DNA of 64,000 nt from Ochromonas danica (taxonomy: Eukaryota > Sar > Chrysophyceae > Chromulinales > Chromulinaceae): NCBI GenBank assembly GCA_015146655.1, contig VKHL01000153.1, positions 1-64,000 of the forward strand, read 5' to 3'. Positions 28,937 to 39,621 of this stretch are shown here, one piece after another (position 1 is the first letter of the stretch; each line of letters starts with the position of its first letter). Below the pieces are notes generated by a model. The model had not been told where the DNA came from and did no database searches. It saw only the letters and a list, made by a program, of their open reading frames with translations. Made by a program: the position numbers and the translations under genes.

Positions 28937-31900
28937 ATGATATTTGACTCAAGAAAGTTCTACCTCTTTTTTATAAGTATTATTTTATCTGAATGGACTT
29001 TTGTCACATGCCAAGTTATTGACCTGTTGCCCTATAATTGGAGTTACTGCGAGTCTTTCAGCTTTCGACGTAATAGCAGTCCCAGTGTAATTGCTGTTGC
29101 TGTTGCTGTCGCTAGTTCCTATTCCTGCGTCTTTGGTCTTTGCCCTAACGATAGAGTTACGATATCACTATGCGGTGCCGGTGAGGCTGCAGCTTGCAAA
29201 GGAGACACATATATAAAACTTCTAAATTCCGCTGGAAGCGTTGTTGCAGCAAATAACGATGGAATGTCAGGGATGGCTTCTTGCGGTCTATGCTCTTATG
29301 CTACGTATACTGTGCCTGCAAACTCTTCCTGCTCTGACTACAACTTGGTGGTAGATTGTAGCACTTCGACGTGCTCTGGCCGTCCTGGCATTTATTTAGA
29401 TTACTTTACTCCACCGCCATCGATGAGCCCGACTCCTATTTACACCAATGCTCCAACTCAAAAGCCAACAATCACACCTCCGAAACCATCAAAAAGTCCC
29501 ACAGCATCACCTACTACCTTGTCACCAACCCAAAGTCCATCTTACTCTCCAAGTATTCAACCTTCGTCACCGCCATCTGGACAACCGACTTCGATCCCCA
29601 CCTCCAAGCCATCGGCAAAGCCGACGTCCAAACCATCTGGACAACCGACTTCGATCCCCACCTTTCAACCTACCTCCAAGCCATCCTCTAAACCGTCTGC
29701 TGAACCCACCTACAACCCCACTGGGCTGCCGAGCTCTATGCCTACGTCCCAACCTACGTGTGAGCCATCCGCAGAGCCCACTGCTCAACCCACCTCGAAG
29801 CCATCATCACTTCCGACTTCCCAGCCTACCTCCCAACCTACGTGTGAGCCATCGGAAGAGCCGACTGCTCAACCCACCTCGAAGCCATCATCACTGCCGA
29901 CTTCCCAGCCTACCTCCCAACCTACGAGTGAGCCATCGGAAGAGCCGACTGCTCAACCCACCTCGAAGCCATCATCACTGCCGACTTCCCAGCCTACCTC
30001 CCAACCTACGTGTGAGCCATCGGAAGAGCCGACTGCTCAACCCACCTCGAAGCCATCATCACTGCCGACTTCCCAGCCTACCTCCCAACCTACGAGTGAG
30101 CCATCGGAAGAGCCGACTGCTCAACCCACCTCGAAGCCATCATCACTGCCGACTTCCCAGCCTACCTCCCAACCTACGTGTGAGCCATCGGAAGAGCCGA
30201 CTGCTCAACCCACCTCGAAGCCATCATCACTGCCGACTTCCCAGCCTACCTCCCAACCTACCATTCACCCCACCACTCACCCTACTTCATGGCCAAGTCT
30301 CCGGCCCACACTTTCCCCCATTTCTGAGCCTTCTGGACAACCGACAACGCAGCCTACATCCATACCAACAGGACAACCATCTTTCCATCCCTCTTCCGAA
30401 CCAAGTGGCCAACCCACTGGCTGCCCTTCGTCCAGACCATCTGTAGACCCAACTTTGAGGCCCACAAGCTCCCCAACTGTCTGTCCGACTACTGTCCCAA
30501 CGGTAACTCCTTCAAGTCGTCCATCCACTCATCCCAGTGTGACGCCATCTACTACTCCAAGTGCAGAGCCGACGAAGTCGTCCAGAAACCCAACTGTTGC
30601 GCCAAGTTCCAAGCCCTCCTTGGTTCCTTCCATTTCACCCACCTCTCTTCTCAGTGATACACCATCGCATGAACCCTCTTTCCCCCCGACTCAAGATAAT
30701 ACCGTCCAACCTTCACCTTTTCCTTCCAATCCGCCTTCCCCTCTTCCTTCAGTGTTTTATCCTCCAACGGTGGCGCCATCTCATCTCCCAACAGAATTGG
30801 TTGTCACCTTTCAACCCTCTTTATATCCCACAGCAACGACCCCAGCGCCAACTCATATCTCTCCTGTGAGTGCAGAGGCTGCTCCTGAGATGGTGGATGT
30901 TGCTGTGAATGCGAGCCGTGAATCTGTACAGATAGAAGTTTCGATGAACAAGGCTGGGTGGGCGTATTGCGCAATCTATCTGTCGGTTGCTTCTGTTAAT
31001 AGCCCTTTGTCTGTGAACGAGGTGGTTCTGCAAAATCATGGCGCTGTATCTTCAACATCAAACATCTCCTCTATCGCCATATCTGGTCTCACGGCAGCAG
31101 CTGAATATAAGATGTACTGCATGTCCAAATCAGCTTCCGGTGCAAGTACTCCCTTGTCCAAAATACTGGAAACCGAGCAAATAGTGAAGACGAGTTGCTG
31201 TAGACATGTGGTAGTCTCCGGCCTTGCAAGTACTCTCTCTGAAGGGATCAATTATGTGAGCTATTTGAGAATTCAACTACCTGGAGTTCTTTTAGGGAGC
31301 CCCATACAAATGCTGGGAATGGCTCTCGGGCTGAGCAAAGTAGGGGATAGTTTAGATGGTTCTGGTTCTGGTTCTGATTTATCTTCCTTTCTGGTCCCTC
31401 GATTTTGGAATATCTCTGGCTCCAACATTGCCTCAACACTGACCCTCTCTTCTTCGTTGTCCCGTCTGGAGCCAGGCAGCTACAAGATCACTCTGCTCCT
31501 GTCTGGTCCGGCAGCTGTGGATTACGATGCGCTTTATGGCTATGCCAATGGTTCATCCGGGTGGTTCTTTTCAGTAGTTTCTGCTTCTTCTCCTCTACCT
31601 GCTCCTGACCTGTCCTCAGCTGTTTTCTCCGCTGATGGATCTTATTTATGGATTTCGTTTAGTGGAGAAACCAACAGGGGCGATCAACAGATCCAATTTA
31701 CTTGTTCTGCTCTCTTTCAATTCAGCTGTGCGAATCAGTCGCGCTGTACATGGATTGACAATGCAAATGTGAAAGCGGAGGTCGCTTCTGGTGACTCCTG
31801 TGCCGTTCCCGGAGAGGGGCTATCGCTTAGCTCAAGCGCTGCGGTGAAAGCTGCATGCTCTTCCGAAACGTGTTCTGTGGCCAATGTGGCGAGTTGGCCC

Positions 31901-34900
31901 AATTCGTCCACTTCTACTTTGGTCAGGATCCTTGCACCTGGGAGTCCCGCAGCTCCGACGGTGAATGTGAACATCCCTGATTATCTTGGATCTTGTACAC
32001 CCTTGAAGGTGGATCTGACTGCCTCGTCTGGCAATGGAGGAAGAAAGTGGAGAACAGCAATGATCAAGGTTTCTGCTGTTGACAGTTCTGGTCGTGAGGC
32101 AAGCATCTCTGAGCTGCAGACTCTTGTCACTTCTGAATCGTTTCAGCTGTTCCCTCCGACTTTGATCCCTTCTTTATATTTTGAGCCCAACCTCGTTTAT
32201 TCTTGGGAGGTCACTTTATGCAACTTCCTATCGAGTTGCAGCACCGCTACCAAGAAATTGACAACTCTGTCGACTATCGCCCCTTCGATCTCTATTTTGG
32301 GACCATCTGTACAGACGGTTTATCGAAGAGATGGGATGACCCTATTAACACAGAGCAGTCTGAGCTTGTGCAATGACAGCAATAGCAAGGGAATGAAACT
32401 CAGCTATAGTTGGAGTATAGTGAATCGAGGAGGATTACCGCTGATGTTGTCATCTACCTCGAGAGATCCTTCACGCTTTGTATTACCTCGCAGCACATTG
32501 CAAGTCAGCGAGTTGTACACAGTGCGTGTGAATGTGAGTGTATTGGGCGGCTCATCCCATGCCCAAGTAGCTTCCACTTCATCTTCAGTCCAGATCTATG
32601 TGGCGAGTGGTAATGTAGTGGCTTCGATAGCTGGTGGGAATCAAAGAAGTCTCCGTGTGGGTGAGAAGTTGGTGCTCGATGGCTCTTCGAGCTATGATGA
32701 AGACTTGGCCTCCATTGATCCATCAACTTTACAATACAGCTGGTCTTGTATGCAAATAAGTCCAATGTTAAATGACTCTTGCTCTGGCGTGTTCAATGGT
32801 ACGAGTTTCGCATCAAGCAAGTCCTCGAGCGCTGTTGTGCTCAGCTTGTTATCTTCAGCAAGCGCAGGTTCAGTGGCTGCGATCACGCTGGTGGTGACAA
32901 GTACTAGTGCGGGTAACGTTAAGTCTGGCTCCGCTACTGTACAAGTGACCCTTCTGGCCTCTCTTTCTCCGTTGATCGAGATCGGATCATCGACTTCTTT
33001 GCAAACAAAAGTTGCAAACTCTCAACGGCCTCTGCAGTTAACAAGTCAGATATCTGTTCCAGTGGGCGTTACTGGAGGTTGGATTGGTTGGTCTGCGGAT
33101 GAAAGCAGTGGGGTAAAGCTAGCTTCTGCGGCTTTCACCCCGTCTCTCAATGTCTCTATCTCTGCCAGCAGCTCCAGTGCTGTGTTATATAATTTGTATT
33201 TGCCATTGAATACAGCTGCTCTCCCCATGGAATCTTCTCTGAAGTTCACGCTGACCTGTTCGTTAGCCTTCACAGATGCCAGTGTCGCTAAATCTTCTTG
33301 GAGCTCCTCCATCTCCTTCAGTGTGAATGCTCCACCACAAGGAGGCTCTTACTCTGTGAGTCCTGTTCAAGGCACTGAGTTGATCGATCCATTCACGTTC
33401 CTGTGTGATAAATGGCGCGACGAGGATTTGCCGATCACTTACCAGTTTGGCTTTCTGTCGAGCGCAAGAAATGAGATTGTCTTGAGGTCGCTTTTATCGA
33501 TTGCGTTTGCAGATCTTCAGCTCCCCGCTGGGCAGGCGGCAAGCGATTATGTGCTCACTACATTTGCTTATATTTATGATGCTCTGGGTAGCAACAGCAG
33601 CCAGACCTCCGATGTTCGGGTAGTATCTACCTCTCCAATGTCTTCAGAAGCTATGCAGACCTTTGTTGCGACCGCCTTTTCTTCCTCCGGGACTGGTGGT
33701 GTTGATGGACTCAAGCAAGCTGTTGCGATGTCTGGGTCTCTCTTGAACAAAGTGAACTGCACTTTAGCTCCAAATTGCTTGTCCCTGCACCGGCAGGCGT
33801 GTTACCGTACCCCGCAGACTTGTGGGCCGTGTTTATCGGATTCATACGTCGGAGAGGAGGGTGATGCCAACAGTATGTGCGAAGATATTGTGAATGCAAG
33901 CCTTCGCGTCTTATCAGTGCAAAATAAATCTTGTCCAGCAAATTGTTCTGGGCATGGCGCGTGCATGTATTATTCTTCATTTTCTGGGGAAGTATTGTTG
34001 AATTGCAAAAGTGACGATTCGGGCTGCATCGCTCGATGCGATTGCACAGCGGGCTATATCGGTGCTTCATGCTCCCATTCAGAAGAAGCTATATTGACCA
34101 AACAGGCACTTCGAGCGAGTGTTTTGACTGGGCTGGCAGAGTTATTGGATTTGGAGGATGCAGATGCGGGTACAGTATCTGGGTGGATGAACTATCTGAA
34201 TGATGCTGCACAGTCAGTAGATGAGCTGACTGCCTCTTCGTCATCTTCTGTTCTGTCGATATCGAGCTATATTCTGGGTAGTATGCAGAATGACAGTGGC
34301 TTGAGCAGCGCTTCGACTGCTCTTGGACTTGCAAGTGCCATCCAAGCGACTTTGAGTGTGGCGACGATGATTCAGCAAGACCAGTTGTTGTCGGGTAGCT
34401 CTGTGTCCAGAAGGAGATTGACATCGATGAATGCAAGTACTGAGGACGCCAACCACATAGTGGAGCACAGCCAAGTGATTCTCGGACAGCTGGTTTCTGT
34501 GTTGGGAGAGGGTCTTGTTCCAGATCAAGATCCTGTTGAGACGGTGCAGAGCTCTTTCCGTCTTCATGTCAGCAAGCACACTCCCTCTTTACAGGAGAGC
34601 GGAGGCACTTGCTCTCAGAACACCTCGCTGACACTTCCTCGTAGCAGCAACGAAGAGGTTCAAGGTCTACCTCCATCATCCATATCCTTGCCACTTTGTT
34701 CCTCCAGTAGTTCTCCAATCAGCACAGCGGTAGTAACTATGTCAGGCGATCTTTATGGGAACAAGGTCAACAATTCAGTTCTTCAAAGCGATCCTGTGTT
34801 CTTGTCTTTCTCTTCGTTCCCCTGTGCTGACACCTCATGTGTTGTTAGTTTCGTTCTGTCCAAGCATGATTATCTCTCTGCGATCTCCTCTTTGCAGTCG

Positions 34901-37900
34901 GCTCAATCGTCGGCTGTAATCGAGTCTTTTAATGTGAGCTGTTCGGAAGGAGATTTCAGCCACCATGTTCATTTATGCGCTTCTGATGGTGCAAGCTATG
35001 AATTGAGCTGTCGTGGTGAAAAGGAAATTTTGCATGGCATCTGCCCTGCTCCAATGCTCACATCGGCGTGTTCTGTGTTAATCGGTATGAGTAGCGTGGA
35101 TTACGGCTGCCAGGTGACGGGCAGTACTGCTGATAATATAACCTGCAGCTGTCCCCTGTTGCCCCCAGGCTCGTCCTTCACCCCCTCTTCTGGCATGAGT
35201 ATTTCGGCTGCCAACAACGTCACGAGCGGTGCCCCCAGTGGTTCTATTTCGATCAACTACATCTCGCTCCTTCGCGCAACGTATTCCTCTTTCACATCCA
35301 CGGTCCTCTCCGCCGATGATCTTTCTGCGGGGTCAGTGACCCATGGGTATCGCGTGTTGGTCACGATCAGCTCGTTTGTGGCAGTGGTGGGTGCTGCTTT
35401 GCTCTTTTCACATCGTGCTGACCAAGCAGCCCAGAAGATTAATCCTGATGAGACTCAAGAGAAGAAGAAAGGGAAGGAGAAACTAGCTATGGCTCTGCAA
35501 AGCTTCCGCGGGTTCCAAAAGGATAAGAAGCCGGGCCTTAAGAAACTGAAACTGAAGGATCTGAAGAGTAAAGCCCAAGAAATGCCCAAGAGAGGTTTGC
35601 TAGCGATGGCGGAAGAAGCCTTACCCAACGTACTTCGAGCTCGTTCGCTACAATCCGTTGTCAAAGAGGAGATGAAGCACCACCATCGGTGGTTCGGAGT
35701 GATTTTCCACTACTCTGAGAAGCTGCCGCGGGTACTGCGAGTAGCTTCATTGGCCACTAACATCATCATCATGCTCTTCATCCAGTCGGTGACGTACAAC
35801 CTCACGAAAGGAGATGATGGGTCATGTGAAAGGATGACGTCTGAATCGTCTTGTTTGGAAGAACCTTCTGCCTTTGCGACGGGGGAAAGCAAATGCTATT
35901 GGACTGCGGATGATGGATCTGATAGTAATGGTGGTCATTGCAGTTATTTGGAGCCTGGTCAGAGTGTGAAAGTGGTTTTATTTGTAGCCATCTTCTCTGC
36001 TTTGGTAAGCACGCCGATCGCCTTGTTGGCGGATTATATTGTCAACAAGTACTTGGCTGCGCCATCTCAGAGTGTTGAGGTGGCACAACGTGTGAAGGGC
36101 AATTTGGTAGCGATCTTTCCTGATAAAGGCATGGCGAGCTCTGCGATGTCGTTGCTGCCGATGGGTTTTAATAGCAGAGGAAGTGTTGTGTCCGGTGAAG
36201 AGAGAGCTAACGGGGAGTCATCAGCTGCTGTTGGTCGGAGAGAAAGTCGGGAGGCGGCTGAGTTGAGCCATGCTCAAGCAGCATTTCGAGAGCTGTCGGA
36301 GGCGTTGAGGGGATATTTGGGTCAACTGGCAAGTGATGTGGAGCGAGCTGAATTTAGAGGTAAGAAGTCACCCGTTGTTTGTTCTGACCGATTGTTTTCT
36401 CATATCGATATGAAACTGTCAGAGTTGTGGGGCATGGATGAGAGTGGTCGTTTCCTTTGTCCGAAGAAACGGTCTACGTGGAGATCTCTCTTGTCTCGAG
36501 TGATGAGTAGAGAAGACAGAGCCTCCGAGGAGAAGGAAGAGGAAGATCGTGAAGGGGGAGTGGGAAAGCTGATATTGGGTGATCTTCTCATGGTGGAAGC
36601 GTCCTATTCGAAAGAGCTATCTGTTCTGCAGAGTCGTTTGAGACCAGTAGCGGATGTTGAGAAGAGCAAGCGATTGCTCTATCTATTCCAGAAGGATCTA
36701 CTTCCTGGCATTAGCGGTCAAATTCTGGAGAGCAAAGATGCTCGCGACCATATGCAAATGACCGCAGTGTCTAAGACTGCCAAGGCTGTTGCATGGGCTT
36801 TTCTGTTCCTGCTAAATGGTGGTATGTTGTTTTACATCTTCCTATTTGCGATCTCCCAGGACAGTGCACGGCAAAGTGCCTGGGCGAAGTCCTTCGCGAT
36901 GTGGCTGGTGGCGGAGATATTCTTTGTCTCCACGTGCATGGTCCTGTTGACCCACGTGGCTCTGCCCGCCTTCATCATGAAAGATGTACAGAAAATAAAG
37001 AAGAAGTTGGCAGACTCCCTCTTGCATTATCACCGCCAAATCCGCTCTGCGGGTCTCTATGCTGCAGATCAGGCGGCTCCTCCATCTCAGTCGACTTTCA
37101 ACGCTGCTGAGTATCTCTTCGTGTCCTATCGACTGGCGAAGGCGATGCCGAAAGTAAAGACAGCGCAGATCATCTCCCGCTACAGTACCGTTTGGCCTAG
37201 ACAGTCTTACCAGCACGTGGTGGATCTGTCGAAGTCCTATGATCGCAAGTACGCGGCGTTGACCCGTTCCGCCTCGCTCGTTGTAGTATTCTTTCTGACG
37301 AACCTGCTTAGTGTTCCTCTGGCTGTTCAAGACATGGTAGTGCACATGGCTTCTACGGCAGCTATTGGCTACACCTTTCTCGTTCACATCCAACTGTACA
37401 CAATCTATCCAGTTCTGGTCATTATACCAACACTGTTTGTGGGTGTGGTCGTGCATTTCCTTTTGCGAGCTGCGGGACGATCAGGCAAATCAGATTTGTT
37501 CCAAACGTTGCCTAACGATCAAGGTTTGGAGGGAAGAGGAGCTGTAAAAGAGTTGGAGAATGGAAAGGGTGGTAATGATGGGGTCGCTGGAGCGGCGATG
37601 AGAGCGGAACAAGATAAAGAGGTGGGTGGCGAACAAAAGGAATCTGATAACAAAGTGGAAGAGTTTCGTCCTGCTCGCCAAGTTCCGAAAAGAAGACTCG
37701 AAGGGAATGGAGTAGCGTTACCGTATGGCTGCAGCACCGGTGACGAGGAGAGCGAAGATGCCAAGGCGGACGAGATAATCTATGAAGAAGAAGCCTTGGT
37801 TCTTCGCAACTCAATGTCCACAATAGCTTTGAGAGATAATCAAGATGAGCCTGACGATGAGGATGAAGATGACTTTGAGCTTTTGCATCATCCGAGTGGC

Positions 37901-38440
37901 GCAAGTCGAGGTCTACGGGGTTTGTTTTCCTCTTCCTCCTCGTGTTCATTTTCATCCACCGTCTCTTCTGACTCGGACAACGACATGAGCGTGGCAGAGG
38001 TTGGTTTGCAGTTGAGGCAGAAGAAGTCTCCCTTGAAGAGTTCTCCAACTCCTTCCCACAGGCGGCAAACACTGCAGCAAGGTTTGGACTTACTGGTCCT
38101 GGCGCGCCAGCAACATCAGCAGGAATATGTACAGCCTGTGTTGAAGAGTGTGACGACCGACACCAATGAGGATGAGAGTGCTATTGAACTTCCTTGGCTG
38201 ATGGGGGAGTTGAGCAACGATGACGATGACAGTTTGCCTTCTCTTGGCGAAGATGGTGACGGTGTCTTGCCTCAAAACCAGTCACTGGAAGTCCGAAGTG
38301 CAGCGAGGGAGTCGAAAGTGACGAAGGTGTCATCGAAGAGTGTGGATGACAGTGCGGGCCAAGACAGCAGTCTGGGAGGGTCTTTGTCGGCCATTTTCTC
38401 TTCCTCCTCAAGCAACAGTCAGTCTGACCCTGAAGACTGA
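28937..38440 (+). CDS. Giant REJ/EGF multi-span membrane protein, copy 2
   Basis: An intronless frame of 3167 residues from ATG 28937, which aligns with the copy 1 start (MIFDSRKF against MIFDKGKF). The domain order is that of copy 1: signal peptide, Cys-rich domain, Pro-Ser/Thr stalk, FN3-like and REJ regions, EGF-like module, eight or so spans and an acidic tail. The first 170 residues differ strongly from copy 1 and the stalk has its own repeat type. From about 30280 on, the DNA is either indistinguishable by eye from copy 1 or about 3-4% different in alternating blocks. The last 3.9 kb show no difference I could find. Both copies look intact, so both probably make protein. They may offer different ectodomain tips on a common membrane part. 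Confidence 0.8.
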   Translation: MIFDSRKFYLFFISIILSEWTFVTCQVIDLLPYNWSYCESFSFRRNSSPSVIAVAVAVASSYSCVFGLCPNDRVTISLCGAGEAAACKGDTYIKLLNSAGSVVAANNDGMSGMASCGLCSYATYTVPANSSCSDYNLVVDCSTSTCSGRPGIYLDYFTPPPSMSPTPIYTNAPTQKPTITPPKPSKSPTASPTTLSPTQSPSYSPSIQPSSPPSGQPTSIPTSKPSAKPTSKPSGQPTSIPTFQPTSKPSSKPSAEPTYNPTGLPSSMPTSQPTCEPSAEPTAQPTSKPSSLPTSQPTSQPTCEPSEEPTAQPTSKPSSLPTSQPTSQPTSEPSEEPTAQPTSKPSSLPTSQPTSQPTCEPSEEPTAQPTSKPSSLPTSQPTSQPTSEPSEEPTAQPTSKPSSLPTSQPTSQPTCEPSEEPTAQPTSKPSSLPTSQPTSQPTIHPTTHPTSWPSLRPTLSPISEPSGQPTTQPTSIPTGQPSFHPSSEPSGQPTGCPSSRPSVDPTLRPTSSPTVCPTTVPTVTPSSRPSTHPSVTPSTTPSAEPTKSSRNPTVAPSSKPSLVPSISPTSLLSDTPSHEPSFPPTQDNTVQPSPFPSNPPSPLPSVFYPPTVAPSHLPTELVVTFQPSLYPTATTPAPTHISPVSAEAAPEMVDVAVNASRESVQIEVSMNKAGWAYCAIYLSVASVNSPLSVNEVVLQNHGAVSSTSNISSIAISGLTAAAEYKMYCMSKSASGASTPLSKILETEQIVKTSCCRHVVVSGLASTLSEGINYVSYLRIQLPGVLLGSPIQMLGMALGLSKVGDSLDGSGSGSDLSSFLVPRFWNISGSNIASTLTLSSSLSRLEPGSYKITLLLSGPAAVDYDALYGYANGSSGWFFSVVSASSPLPAPDLSSAVFSADGSYLWISFSGETNRGDQQIQFTCSALFQFSCANQSRCTWIDNANVKAEVASGDSCAVPGEGLSLSSSAAVKAACSSETCSVANVASWPNSSTSTLVRILAPGSPAAPTVNVNIPDYLGSCTPLKVDLTASSGNGGRKWRTAMIKVSAVDSSGREASISELQTLVTSESFQLFPPTLIPSLYFEPNLVYSWEVTLCNFLSSCSTATKKLTTLSTIAPSISILGPSVQTVYRRDGMTLLTQSSLSLCNDSNSKGMKLSYSWSIVNRGGLPLMLSSTSRDPSRFVLPRSTLQVSELYTVRVNVSVLGGSSHAQVASTSSSVQIYVASGNVVASIAGGNQRSLRVGEKLVLDGSSSYDEDLASIDPSTLQYSWSCMQISPMLNDSCSGVFNGTSFASSKSSSAVVLSLLSSASAGSVAAITLVVTSTSAGNVKSGSATVQVTLLASLSPLIEIGSSTSLQTKVANSQRPLQLTSQISVPVGVTGGWIGWSADESSGVKLASAAFTPSLNVSISASSSSAVLYNLYLPLNTAALPMESSLKFTLTCSLAFTDASVAKSSWSSSISFSVNAPPQGGSYSVSPVQGTELIDPFTFLCDKWRDEDLPITYQFGFLSSARNEIVLRSLLSIAFADLQLPAGQAASDYVLTTFAYIYDALGSNSSQTSDVRVVSTSPMSSEAMQTFVATAFSSSGTGGVDGLKQAVAMSGSLLNKVNCTLAPNCLSLHRQACYRTPQTCGPCLSDSYVGEEGDANSMCEDIVNASLRVLSVQNKSCPANCSGHGACMYYSSFSGEVLLNCKSDDSGCIARCDCTAGYIGASCSHSEEAILTKQALRASVLTGLAELLDLEDADAGTVSGWMNYLNDAAQSVDELTASSSSSVLSISSYILGSMQNDSGLSSASTALGLASAIQATLSVATMIQQDQLLSGSSVSRRRLTSMNASTEDANHIVEHSQVILGQLVSVLGEGLVPDQDPVETVQSSFRLHVSKHTPSLQESGGTCSQNTSLTLPRSSNEEVQGLPPSSISLPLCSSSSSPISTAVVTMSGDLYGNKVNNSVLQSDPVFLSFSSFPCADTSCVVSFVLSKHDYLSAISSLQSAQSSAVIESFNVSCSEGDFSHHVHLCASDGASYELSCRGEKEILHGICPAPMLTSACSVLIGMSSVDYGCQVTGSTADNITCSCPLLPPGSSFTPSSGMSISAANNVTSGAPSGSISINYISLLRATYSSFTSTVLSADDLSAGSVTHGYRVLVTISSFVAVVGAALLFSHRADQAAQKINPDETQEKKKGKEKLAMALQSFRGFQKDKKPGLKKLKLKDLKSKAQEMPKRGLLAMAEEALPNVLRARSLQSVVKEEMKHHHRWFGVIFHYSEKLPRVLRVASLATNIIIMLFIQSVTYNLTKGDDGSCERMTSESSCLEEPSAFATGESKCYWTADDGSDSNGGHCSYLEPGQSVKVVLFVAIFSALVSTPIALLADYIVNKYLAAPSQSVEVAQRVKGNLVAIFPDKGMASSAMSLLPMGFNSRGSVVSGEERANGESSAAVGRRESREAAELSHAQAAFRELSEALRGYLGQLASDVERAEFRGKKSPVVCSDRLFSHIDMKLSELWGMDESGRFLCPKKRSTWRSLLSRVMSREDRASEEKEEEDREGGVGKLILGDLLMVEASYSKELSVLQSRLRPVADVEKSKRLLYLFQKDLLPGISGQILESKDARDHMQMTAVSKTAKAVAWAFLFLLNGGMLFYIFLFAISQDSARQSAWAKSFAMWLVAEIFFVSTCMVLLTHVALPAFIMKDVQKIKKKLADSLLHYHRQIRSAGLYAADQAAPPSQSTFNAAEYLFVSYRLAKAMPKVKTAQIISRYSTVWPRQSYQHVVDLSKSYDRKYAALTRSASLVVVFFLTNLLSVPLAVQDMVVHMASTAAIGYTFLVHIQLYTIYPVLVIIPTLFVGVVVHFLLRAAGRSGKSDLFQTLPNDQGLEGRGAVKELENGKGGNDGVAGAAMRAEQDKEVGGEQKESDNKVEEFRPARQVPKRRLEGNGVALPYGCSTGDEESEDAKADEIIYEEEALVLRNSMSTIALRDNQDEPDDEDEDDFELLHHPSGASRGLRGLFSSSSSCSFSSTVSSDSDNDMSVAEVGLQLRQKKSPLKSSPTPSHRRQTLQQGLDLLVLARQQHQQEYVQPVLKSVTTDTNEDESAIELPWLMGELSNDDDDSLPSLGEDGDGVLPQNQSLEVRSAARESKVTKVSSKSVDDSAGQDSSLGGSLSAIFSSSSSNSQSDPED
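29762..30257 (+). repeat. 84-bp coding minisatellite with 168-bp higher order
   Basis: Six 28-residue units (EPTAQPTSKPSSLPTSQPTS plus QPTxEPSE) repeat every 84 bp; GAGCC landmarks at 29846 and 29930 show the period. From the second unit on, the variable codon alternates TGT, AGT, TGT, AGT, TGT, giving a 168-bp two-unit pattern. Copy 1 has only about two related units here. Confidence 0.85.
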
Positions 38441-39621
38441 TCGCTATTCCCTACTAATTAGTTTAATACATCATACTATTAGAGAGTAAGCATATATTTC
38501 TATTATTGATGATGGAAGTGCGGTGGTGATTATACTTTATTGCCTGTGTTTTGATCTTTGGCGGCAGTTAGTTGACTATCTGCTGCCTGGATTTATTTTG
38601 GTGGTGAAATTTTACTGATTTTATATTTTGGATTCTTTATCTGGATGCCATGTAGCATTTGCTCCATCCCATCTGGTGTGCTCGCGTGATCTATCGCGAG
38701 TAGAGGAAGACTCCAGTCGGAAATCAACTTGATAGTCTGTAGTTTGGCAAATTTGCTAATGATGGTCTGTAGTTTGACAAATCAACAAAATATTCTAATG
38801 CTATTCTGAACACACACAAACTCTCTCTCTCTCTCTCCTCAATGTACAATTCTGACCTCTTCCCCAATAGTTTAGCTCCCTTGGATGCCCACAGATTGAT
38901 AGCAAAGATCGATTTATTAAATGGTGATCTAGCAAACGTCCTTCGTAATCTTAGTAAATCAGATGTCTTGTGCCCTAAAGCCGAAACTCGAAAGTCCGAT
39001 TCATTTTGATTTCACCAAAAAGTCCAAAAGACACCTTTCGCATCACTTTGTTTCGGTATCATTAAAGTGGCTAGAGTGCTCCTTGCTGCAAAACTCCTCA
39101 ACCATGGACCACCAGGATAAGGATTTAGACTAGTCGAGAGGAAGGGATGTCTTCGTCCATTTTCTCCAACAACGTTTTGCTCATACTACTACTCTCTTAC
39201 TTTTCCACCCACAATCCGAAATGCCGTGTAGGGGAAGAGTGGCTGTAAAAGTCAGAAGTGGACTTTCGTGTAGGATGGGTGTATAGATAGATGGCTTTCA
39301 AAAGCGATAGGTAAGAGGTCTGGAGGTCGCCCACAAGAATAAAATGCCGAGGTGTCCCTTTCCAATCAACTGCTGTGATTGCGCTAAGCGACCAGGTTGT
39401 CATTCAAACAACAACCAAGCAATCTAAGTTGATGAGTTTATCATTAGTAGTTTATCATGCGCCATGTGGCAGCAAACAAAATACTGTTAGATAGATGATC
39501 AATAACGATCAGCAATCCTAAATACACTGACAAATATGCAACATAAAGTGGCATACAGTAAATACCCCCAAAGAATTGGAAAAACTTACTATTGGATCGT
39601 CTAAGACAACACAGTATTTGT
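38441..39621. other. Intergenic region after REJ copy 2
   Basis: The first roughly 170 bases are homologous to the 3' flank of copy 1. A short CT microsatellite lies at 38821-38837, followed at once by a 55-codon reading frame (listed separately). The rest holds short frames on both strands with no recognisable protein. Confidence 0.5.
38842..39009 (+). CDS. Small reading frame of unknown status, 55 residues
   Basis: The ATG follows a CT microsatellite by four bases. The frame reads MYNSDLFPNSLAPLDAHRLI onwards, with a protein-like composition (LLNGDLANVLRNLSKSDVLC), and ends at TGA 39007-39009. There is no known family and no signal peptide. It could be a small gene, a first exon or the remnant of a larger one. 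Confidence 0.25.
   Translation: MYNSDLFPNSLAPLDAHRLIAKIDLLNGDLANVLRNLSKSDVLCPKAETRKSDSF

Noticed and set aside
18564-38440. Assembly error as the source of the two REJ copies
   Set aside because: The copies have clearly different 5' flanks, N-terminal domains, stalk repeats and interspersed substitutions, which a duplicated contig would not show. Read depth would settle the 3.9-kb tract.
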